From NCBI RefSeq assembly GCF_005145025.1, contig NZ_CP039695.1, positions 558,001 to 622,000 on the forward strand: DNA of 64,000 nucleotides, given 5' to 3'. A program made the translations under genes and the position numbers. This document shows positions 57,927-64,000 of this stretch, in pieces (within the stretch, counting starts at the first letter, position 1; each line of letters begins with the position of its first letter). This DNA is from Novosphingobium sp. EMRT-2. GTDB taxonomy: Bacteria; Pseudomonadota; Alphaproteobacteria; Sphingomonadales; Sphingomonadaceae. Under the pieces are notes generated by a model. It saw only the letters and a list, made by a program, of their open reading frames with translations. It was not told the origin of the DNA and made no database searches.

Positions 57927-58643
57927 ATGCGTCCTTCCGGCCGCGCCGCAGACGAAATGCGCGCCATCACGATCGAGACCAACTTCACCAAGCACGCCGA
58001 AGGTTCGGTCCTGATCGGATTCGGCGATACCAAGGTGCTGGTCACCGCGTCGGTGGAAGAGCGCGTGCCGCCGTTCATGCGCGGCAAGGGCGAAGGCTGG
58101 GTGACGGCGGAATACTCGATGCTGCCCCGCGCCACCCACACGCGCGGCAGTCGTGAGGCGGCCAAGGGCAAGCAGTCGGGCCGCACCCAGGAAATCCAGC
58201 GCCTGATCGGCCGCAGCCTGCGCGCCGTGACCGACCTGAAGAAGCTGGGCGAACGCCAGATCACGCTCGATTGCGACGTGATCCAGGCCGATGGCGGCAC
58301 CCGCACCGCGTCCATCTCGGGCGCGTGGGTCGCGTTGCGTCTCGCCGTGCAGAAGCTGATCGACGCTGGCGCGATCAACGACGATCCGCTGACCGAGAAG
58401 GTCGCCGCGATCTCGTGCGGGATCGTGAACGGCGTGCCGGTGCTGGACCTCGACTATATCGAGGATTCGTCCGCCGATGCCGACGCCAACTTCGTGCTGA
58501 TCGACGGCGGCAAGATTGCCGAGGTGCAAGCCACCGCCGAAGGCGCGACTTATGACGAGGAGGGTCTGCTCCGCCTGCTCCGCCTCGCGCGCATGGGCTG
58601 CGCGCAAATCTTCGAGGCACAGGCCAAGGCCGTCGCGCGGTGA
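57927..58643 (+). CDS. rph: ribonuclease PH
   Basis: 238 residues, phosphorolytic 3'-exonuclease for tRNA 3'-end trimming. [20 protein letters not shown] start, [20 protein letters not shown], the arginine-rich [20 protein letters not shown] block, and [20 protein letters not shown]. Divergent from hrcA with 111 bases between. The stop overlaps the rdgB GTG start (GTGA). Confidence 0.96.
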   Translation: MRPSGRAADEMRAITIETNFTKHAEGSVLIGFGDTKVLVTASVEERVPPFMRGKGEGWVTAEYSMLPRATHTRGSREAAKGKQSGRTQEIQRLIGRSLRAVTDLKKLGERQITLDCDVIQADGGTRTASISGAWVALRLAVQKLIDAGAINDDPLTEKVAAISCGIVNGVPVLDLDYIEDSSADADANFVLIDGGKIAEVQATAEGATYDEEGLLRLLRLARMGCAQIFEAQAKAVAR

Positions 58644-59269
58644 CGCCCCGCCTCGCGCGCGGCAAACTCGTCATCGCCACGCACAACAAGGGCAAGCTCC
58701 GCGAAATCCAGGCGCTGCTCGCGCCCTATGGCATGGAATGCCTGTCCGCCGGTGAGCTCGGGCTGCCCGAACCGGCGGAAACCGGCACGACCTTCGTGGA
58801 AAACGCGCTGATCAAGGCGCGCGCGGCGGCGGAAGCGGCGAACCTGCCGGCGCTGGCCGACGATTCCGGCCTCTGCGTCGCCGCGCTGGGCGGCGCGCCC
58901 GGCGTCTATACCGCCGACTGGGCCGAAGCCGCGCCCTATGAAGGCGGCCCCGGTCGCGATTGGTACATGGCCATGGGCAAGGTCGAGGGGAAGCTGTGCG
59001 AACAGGGGCCGGATACCCCGCGCGACGGATACTTCGCCTGCGTCCTCGCCATCGCTTGGCCCGATGGCGCCAGCGCCGTCTATGAAGGCCGCGCCCCCGG
59101 CACGCTGACCTGGCCGCCGCGCGGCACGCTGGGCTTCGGCTACGATCCGGTGTTCGTGCCCGCCGGCGGCACGCGCACCTTCGCCGAACTCGATCCGGAG
59201 GAAAAGCATCGCATCAGCCACCGCGCGGATGCCTTCGCCAAGCTGGTCGCGGAACAGTTCCCGGAGTAG
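58640..59269 (+). CDS. rdgB: XTP/dITP diphosphatase (RdgB/HAM1)
   Basis: 209 residues. House-cleaning enzyme hydrolysing non-canonical purine NTPs. Starts near [14 protein letters not shown], with [35 protein letters not shown] (catalytic Asp pair) and [20 protein letters not shown]. The GTG start overlaps the rph stop. hemW follows 10 bases later. Confidence 0.95.
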   Translation: MTPRLARGKLVIATHNKGKLREIQALLAPYGMECLSAGELGLPEPAETGTTFVENALIKARAAAEAANLPALADDSGLCVAALGGAPGVYTADWAEAAPYEGGPGRDWYMAMGKVEGKLCEQGPDTPRDGYFACVLAIAWPDGASAVYEGRAPGTLTWPPRGTLGFGYDPVFVPAGGTRTFAELDPEEKHRISHRADAFAKLVAEQFPE

Positions 59270-59279
59270 AACCGGGCCG

Positions 59280-60434
59280 ATGACGCCGCTCGCGCTTTAT
59301 ATCCACTGGCCGTTCTGTTTGGCGAAGTGCCCCTATTGCGACTTCAACAGCCATGTCCGCGAACTTACGGACATGACCCAGTGGCAGGCCGCGCTGCTGG
59401 CGGACATGGCGCACGAGGCAAGCCTTACCGGCGGCCGCGAACTGACCTCGATCTTCTTCGGCGGGGGCACGCCATCGCTGATGCCGCCCGCACTGGTCGA
59501 AAGCCTGATCGCGCAGGCGAGCCGGCATTGGCGATTTGCCGACGACATCGAGATCACGCTCGAAGCCAACCCCTCCTCGGTGGAAGCAGCCAACTTCGCC
59601 GCGCTGGCGCAGGCCGGCATCAACCGGGTGTCGCTGGGGTTGCAGGCTCTCGACGATGCCGCGTTGCGCTTCCTTGGCCGACTTCATGACGCCAGCGAAG
59701 GGCTGGCCGCGCTCGCCGTGGCGCAGCGGCATTTCCGCCGCGTCAGCTTCGACCTGATCTATGCCCGGCCGGATCACACGCCCGAAAGCTGGGAAGCCGA
59801 ACTGACCCGCGCCTTGGCCTACGGCACCGGCCACCTCTCGCTGTACCAGTTGACGATCGAGTCGGGCACGCGCTTCGCCACGCTGGTGCGCGAAGGCCGC
59901 TTCACGCCGCTCGACGATGACGCGGCCGGCACGCTTTTCGGCCTGACCCGCGAACTCACCGAGCGCGCCGGCCTGCCCGCCTACGAGATCAGCAACCACG
60001 CCCGCCCCGGCGAGGAAAGCCGCCACAACCTGACGTACTGGCGCTATGGCGACTATGCCGGCATCGGCCCGGGTGCCCACGGTCGGCGCGGCGGCGTGGC
60101 CACGGTGCGCCACCGCAAGCCGGAGAACTTCCTCAAAGCGGTGGACGCGCAGGCACACGGCATCGCCGAACAGCGCGCGCTGGGCACGGCGGAACAGGCA
60201 TCCGAAGCGATGCTGATGGGCCTGCGGCTGGCCGAAGGCGTGGACGTGAAGGCGCTGGCGGCGCGGTTCGGCTTTGCCGAAAGCGATCTCGTGGTGCCCA
60301 CCAAGCGCGCGTTCTACACCGGATTGGGCCTGCTGAACGATACCGGCGACCGGCTGGCCGTGACCGGAAAGGGCATGCCGCTGCTCGACGCGCTGCTGGC
60401 CGAACTCGTGCCCGCAAGCCTGGTCGCGGCATGA
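59280..60434 (+). CDS. hemW: radical SAM heme chaperone HemW
   Basis: 384 residues from ATG 59280. Radical SAM cluster motif CLAKCPYC (C13, C17, C20) after LYIHWPF, then SIFFGGGTPSLMPP and ITLEANPSSVE. The HemW C-terminal region (YEISNHARPGEESRHNLTYW) is present. HemW, not HemN, is indicated by the spacing of the cysteines and the FCLAKC start; it hands heme to respiratory enzymes. ATGA overlap with xerC. Confidence 0.93.
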   Translation: MTPLALYIHWPFCLAKCPYCDFNSHVRELTDMTQWQAALLADMAHEASLTGGRELTSIFFGGGTPSLMPPALVESLIAQASRHWRFADDIEITLEANPSSVEAANFAALAQAGINRVSLGLQALDDAALRFLGRLHDASEGLAALAVAQRHFRRVSFDLIYARPDHTPESWEAELTRALAYGTGHLSLYQLTIESGTRFATLVREGRFTPLDDDAAGTLFGLTRELTERAGLPAYEISNHARPGEESRHNLTYWRYGDYAGIGPGAHGRRGGVATVRHRKPENFLKAVDAQAHGIAEQRALGTAEQASEAMLMGLRLAEGVDVKALAARFGFAESDLVVPTKRAFYTGLGLLNDTGDRLAVTGKGMPLLDALLAELVPASLVAA

Positions 60435-61327
60435 CGCCGCAGGACATCCTCGAAGCCTGGGGCCAGCACCTTTCGCTGGCGCGGCGCCGTTCCCAGCATA
60501 CGGTGCGCGCCTATCTCGCCACCGCCACGCGCCTGCTCTCCGCGCTGCCGCCCGCGCAGGGCTGGGCCTCGCTCGCCCGGCTCGATCCTACCACGCTGCG
60601 CACGCACCTTGCCGCGCGCCGGGCGGACGGGATCGGCAATGTCTCCGCCGCGCGCGAACTGTCGGCGATCAAGTCGTTCATCGCTTTCGCGCGCGAACAA
60701 TCGGGCGAGACCGGGATCGCGCCGCCCCGCCTGCGCGGCCCGCGCGTCAAGAAGGGCCTGCCCCGCCCGATCACCCCGGACGAGGCGGTCAACCTCGCCG
60801 CTATGGTCGCCGAAGACGCCAGCGAGGAATGGATCGCCGCGCGCGATCGTGCCGTGCTGCTGCTGCTCTACGGTGCGGGCTTGCGCATTGCCGAGGCGCT
60901 GGCGCTGCCGGCCGCCGTCCTGCCGCTGGGCGAATCGCTCGTCGTCACCGGCAAGGGCAACCGCCAGCGCGTCGTCGCGATCCTCCCGATCGTGCGCGCC
61001 GCCGTGGAGGACTATGCCGCCAAGGTGCCCTGGCCGCTGACCAAGGACGCCCCGCTGTTCCGGGGAGCCAAGGGCGGACCGCTGGCGCAGGGCATGGTGC
61101 AGAAGGCCGTCGCCCGCGCCCGCACGGTGCTGGGCCTGCCCCCCACCGCCACGCCGCACGCCTTGCGGCACAGTTTCGCCACGCACCTGCTGGGCGCGGG
61201 CGCGGACTTGCGTTCGTTGCAGGAGCTACTGGGCCACGCCAGCCTCAGTTCAACGCAGATCTACACCAAGGTGGACGCGGCAACGCTGCTGGACGTCTAT
61301 CGCAACGCCCATCCGCGCGAGCGCTAG
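60431..61327 (+). CDS. xerC: tyrosine recombinase XerC
   Basis: 298 residues, resolves chromosome dimers at dif with XerD. Catalytic set: R152 (GAGLRIAEAL), K175 (VVTGKGNRQR), H243 and R246 (HALRHSFATHLL), H269 (LLGHASLSSTQIY) and Y278. N-terminal SAM-like core-binding domain at 5-95. Whether XerC or XerD cannot be settled without comparison, but position after hemW favours XerC. It overlaps hemW by four bases and is convergent with the sensor kinase, 6 bases apart. Confidence 0.85.
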   Translation: MTPQDILEAWGQHLSLARRRSQHTVRAYLATATRLLSALPPAQGWASLARLDPTTLRTHLAARRADGIGNVSAARELSAIKSFIAFAREQSGETGIAPPRLRGPRVKKGLPRPITPDEAVNLAAMVAEDASEEWIAARDRAVLLLLYGAGLRIAEALALPAAVLPLGESLVVTGKGNRQRVVAILPIVRAAVEDYAAKVPWPLTKDAPLFRGAKGGPLAQGMVQKAVARARTVLGLPPTATPHALRHSFATHLLGAGADLRSLQELLGHASLSSTQIYTKVDAATLLDVYRNAHPRER

Positions 61328-61333
61328 GCCGCT

Positions 61334-62749
61334 CTACTTCACCACCACGCGCGGCAGGCGCAGCGTGGTGAGCAATCCCCCCAGATCCTCGCTTTCGTTC
61401 AGCGCGATCGAGCCACCATAAAGCTCGGCCACGTCGCGCACGATGGCGAGGCCCAGCCCGGTCCCTGGCTTGCCGGTATCCAGCCGCGCGCCCCGATCGA
61501 AGATGCGCTCGCGCGCTTCCTCGGGAATGCCCATGCCGTCGTCCTCGACCCAGATGTCGCAGAACTTCGGGTCCGCCGGGTTCGCGTCCACGGTGATGAA
61601 CACGCTGCCGCCCCCATACTTGGCCGCGTTCTCGATCAGGTTGCCGAGGATCTCGTCCAAGTCCTGCCGTTCGATCGCCACCTGCGCCTCGCGGCTGCCG
61701 TCCATGTCGAAGCGGACCTTGGGATAGAGTCGCGTGACCGCCCGCTCCACCGCTTCGGCGCTTTCCCACACCACCGCGCGCGAAAGGCCGGTTGCGCGGC
61801 GGCCAACGGCGCGCGCGCGGGCAAGGTGGTGATCGACCTGTCGCCGCATCACCGCCGCCTCGCGGATCACCGTATCGGCCAGATCCGAAGCCTTGGCCGT
61901 GGCCGCGTTCATTACCACCGTCAGTGGCGTCTTGAGCGCATGGGCAAGGTTGCCCGCGTGGGTGCGCGCTTCCTCCGCCTGCCGCTCCGAATGTTCGAGC
62001 AGCGCGTTCAGCTCCAGCACCAGCGGCTGCACTTCCAGCGGCAGCGGTTCGTTGACGCGGCTTGCTCCGCCTTCGCGCATCGCCGCGATCGCCCGCCGCA
62101 CGCGCCGCAACGGTCCCAGCCCGTAATAGGTTTGCAACGCCGCCATGCCGAACAGGCCCAGCCCCAGCACCACGAACGACCAGATCAGGATCGAACGGAT
62201 GCGCCGGATCTGCGCGTCGAGTTCGCTGCGGCTGGCGGCGACGGCGAACTGCCACAGCGTATTGCTGCCGGGCAGGATCACCGACCGCTCGATCATCCGC
62301 AGCCGTTCGCCCTCGAACTGGCCGCTGTCGTAGATGTGCGGTTCGGTATCGACATGGTCGCTCTGCAGCTTGAGCGTGCGGTCCCACAGCGAGCGCGAGG
62401 GGAAATCCTCGTGCCCCTGCCCGCTGATCTGCCAGTAGAGGCCGCTGTTGGGTTCCAGAAAGCGCTGGTCGCCGAGCGGCCGGTTGAAGAACACCTCGCC
62501 ATCCGGCCCGATTTCGGCGGAAGCGACCATGGCGGTCAGCATATAGCCAAGCTGTTCGTCGAAATTGCGCGTGACCAGGCCGGTCAGCGTGCGGTCGAGC
62601 GCGAGCCCACCGCCCAGCAGCAGCACCGTGATCCACGCGAACGCGATCAGCATCATGCGCCGCGCCAGCGATCCGGTGTGCGGCGCGGTTTTCGGTTCCT
62701 GCGCGGTGGTGGTCACGCTCTCAGTTCCCTGCCCGCTAGCCCCGGACAC
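61334..62749 (-). CDS. sensor histidine kinase of an OmpR-type two-component system
   Basis: 471 residues. Membrane helices at about 33-51 and 187-207 flank a periplasmic sensor of ~135 residues. A HAMP-like linker follows, then an unusual H-box NLAHALKTPLTVVMN with H270 and the ATP-binding domain (LIENAAKYGGG, WVEDDGMGIPEEAR, GTGLGLAIVRDVA). The H-x-L-K-T-P form is typical of PhoQ/FeuQ-like kinases that sense envelope or divalent-cation state. It lies 39 bases downstream of the regulator. An in-frame GTG at codon 12 is an alternative start. Confidence 0.9.
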   Translation of the reverse strand: MSGASGQGTESVTTTAQEPKTAPHTGSLARRMMLIAFAWITVLLLGGGLALDRTLTGLVTRNFDEQLGYMLTAMVASAEIGPDGEVFFNRPLGDQRFLEPNSGLYWQISGQGHEDFPSRSLWDRTLKLQSDHVDTEPHIYDSGQFEGERLRMIERSVILPGSNTLWQFAVAASRSELDAQIRRIRSILIWSFVVLGLGLFGMAALQTYYGLGPLRRVRRAIAAMREGGASRVNEPLPLEVQPLVLELNALLEHSERQAEEARTHAGNLAHALKTPLTVVMNAATAKASDLADTVIREAAVMRRQVDHHLARARAVGRRATGLSRAVVWESAEAVERAVTRLYPKVRFDMDGSREAQVAIERQDLDEILGNLIENAAKYGGGSVFITVDANPADPKFCDIWVEDDGMGIPEEARERIFDRGARLDTGKPGTGLGLAIVRDVAELYGGSIALNESEDLGGLLTTLRLPRVVVK

Positions 62750-62788
62750 GTTTCATGTCCCGCGGCGACGCGGGCCAAGCCCCGGTCG

Positions 62789-63466
62789 TCAGCCGCGCCC
62801 CGGCTGCGCCGGATCGTCGAGGCTGTAGCCCAGCCCCCGGATCGTGGTGATCACGTCCGGCCCCAGCTTCTTGCGGATGCGGGTGACGAACACCTCGATC
62901 GTGTTCGAATCCCGGTCGAAGTCCTGGTCGTAGATATGCTCGATCAGTTCGGTACGGCTGACGACCTTGCCCTTGTGGTGCAGCAGGTAAGACAGCAGCT
63001 TGTATTCCTGCGCCGTCAGCTTCACCGGCTCGCCGTTCAGCGTGACGCGGCCCGAACGGGTATCGAGCCGCACGTCGCCCGCGATCAGCTCGGACGAGGA
63101 ATTGCCCGAGGCGCGACGGATCAGCGCGCGCAGGCGGGCGATCAGTTCCTCCGTCTGGAAAGGCTTGGCGAGATAGTCGTCCGCGCCCGCGTCCAGCCCG
63201 GCCACCTTGTCGGACCAACTGTCGCGCGCGGTCAGCACCAGCACGGGGAACTTGCGCCCTTCCTTGCGCCACATGCCCAGCACGGTCAGCCCGTCGATCT
63301 CGGGCAGGCCGAGATCGAGGATCACCGCGTCATAGTCCTCGGTCGAGCCGAGAAAATGGCCGTCCTCGCCATCGGTGGAAAGATCGACGGCGTAGCCATT
63401 GTGTTCCAGCGTGGCCTTGAGCTGCTTGCCGAGGGTCGGTTCGTCCTCGACGATCAGGATGCGCAT
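62789..63466 (-). CDS. OmpR/PhoB-family response regulator
   Basis: 225 residues. Receiver domain with acidic pair E7/D8 (VEDEP), phosphorylated D51 (VILDLGLPEIDG) and Lys in YLAKPF, then a winged-helix DNA-binding domain with LTAQEYKLLSYLLHH and EVFVTRIRKKLG. Partner of the adjacent kinase. Its closest patterns are PhoP/FeuP-type regulators. Upstream is a small PepSY protein gene that may be a target or accessory sensor. Confidence 0.93.
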   Translation of the reverse strand: MRILIVEDEPTLGKQLKATLEHNGYAVDLSTDGEDGHFLGSTEDYDAVILDLGLPEIDGLTVLGMWRKEGRKFPVLVLTARDSWSDKVAGLDAGADDYLAKPFQTEELIARLRALIRRASGNSSSELIAGDVRLDTRSGRVTLNGEPVKLTAQEYKLLSYLLHHKGKVVSRTELIEHIYDQDFDRDSNTIEVFVTRIRKKLGPDVITTIRGLGYSLDDPAQPGRG

Positions 63467-63575
63467 GTAAGGCTGTCCCCTGCTGCTCGCCCGCTCCCAT
63501 GCCGGAGAGCGCGCGGTTACGTGTTCAGGATTGCTAGATGATCCCTTGAACCTGAACGGTCAAGGAACGGAAAGA

Positions 63576-63875
63576 TCAGCGGGATTCGCCCAGCACCTGC
63601 CCGGTGCGCGCATCCACGTCGACGAACATGACATGGCCTTCGCGAATGAACTTCAGGCGATAGACCATCGCGGCGGGATCGTATTCCGGCCCCAGGTATT
63701 GCATCCCCGGCTTGGTCGGCAACACGGTCCGCTCGATCTCGCGCAGCGATCGCACGTTGCCCGCGCGCAGGTCGCGGCGGACTTCGCCCTGGGCGTCAGG
63801 ACGGTTCGGGGCCGAAAAGGCCGTTGCAGGCAAGGCCGCGAACCCGAGAGCGGTAAAGGCGATGATCCAGCGCAT
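63576..63875 (-). CDS. PepSY-domain periplasmic protein
   Basis: 99 residues with a signal peptide (MRWIIAFTALGFAALPATAFSA) and one PepSY-like domain: IERTVLPTKPGMQYLG, YRLKFIREGHVMFVDVDARTGQVLG. Small PepSY proteins often sit beside PhoP/Q-like two-component systems and may modulate the sensor in the periplasm. It lies 109 bases upstream of the regulator on the same strand and may be the first gene of the unit. Confidence 0.85.
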   Translation of the reverse strand: MRWIIAFTALGFAALPATAFSAPNRPDAQGEVRRDLRAGNVRSLREIERTVLPTKPGMQYLGPEYDPAAMVYRLKFIREGHVMFVDVDARTGQVLGESR

Positions 63876-64000
63876 GATGCTGCTTTGCCTAGAGCCGGAG
63901 CATTGAACAAGGCGTGAATGCGGTTGCCGGCGGCGGTTCAGGCAAAAAGGTGCGGGCCGGGAGTCCTGACCCTAGACCTTCCGTCCACCTGCGGCTAAGC

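Overview
The window is chromosomal DNA from a high-GC alphaproteobacterium. Gene content and order point to the order Sphingomonadales, probably Novosphingobium or a close relative. The main clues are tpiA-secG-pyrG, ppiD-trpEGDC-moaC-moeA-lexA, comEC back to back with gltX-gltA, hrcA-grpE beside rph-rdgB-hemW-xerC, a GTTC-N7-GTTC LexA box, and a PrsK/PrsR exopolysaccharide control locus. The genus is an inference from synteny and codon usage; there is no rRNA in the window.

Region 1 (1-5780) is the end of an integrated prophage-like element. A phage DUF4376-type gene (51-388 plus 3201-3423) is split by an IS21-family element carrying istA and istB. Beyond it, on the minus strand, lie an excisionase-like gene, a PD-(D/E)XK nuclease and a tyrosine integrase, which abuts the 3' end of tRNA-Arg(CCT), the likely integration site.

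Region 2 (5865-12257) holds housekeeping genes: DUF1178, a nitrilase-family amidase, glutaredoxin, Hsp20, a Crp/Fnr regulator, pyrG, secG and tpiA.

Region 3 (12604-23497) is ppiD, the tryptophan genes, moaC, moeA and lexA. An AT-rich gene encoding a PD-(D/E)XK-like protein sits exactly between trpE and trpG, with its stop codon overlapping the trpG start. This is the strongest anomaly in the window.

Region 4 (23491-28784) is comEC, gltX, gltA and a small membrane protein.

Region 5 (28767-36608) is an unusual cluster. It has a histidine-kinase-like protein with proline where the phospho-accepting histidine should be, a helical protein of unknown function, a nucleotidyltransferase-like/membrane fusion, an HPt-like protein also lacking its histidine, a divergent 909-residue membrane-anchored coiled-coil protein and a Pro/Ala-rich repeat protein. 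It may be an undescribed signalling or envelope module.

Region 6 (36688-50724) holds an amino-acid permease, panB, a DUF475 membrane protein, a CoA transferase, then TPR protein-PrsR-PrsK-sugar transferase (the XrtA/PEP-CTERM type of polysaccharide locus), and a patatin-like lipase.

Region 7 (50755-61327) is the chaperone and nucleotide-housekeeping region: dnaJ, dnaK with a candidate heat-shock promoter, a PCu(A)C copper chaperone, an HExxH protein, a glycine-zipper lipoprotein, an isochorismatase-like hydrolase, grpE, hrcA, rph, rdgB, hemW and xerC.

Region 8 (61334-63875) is a two-component system: PepSY protein, OmpR-type regulator and sensor kinase.
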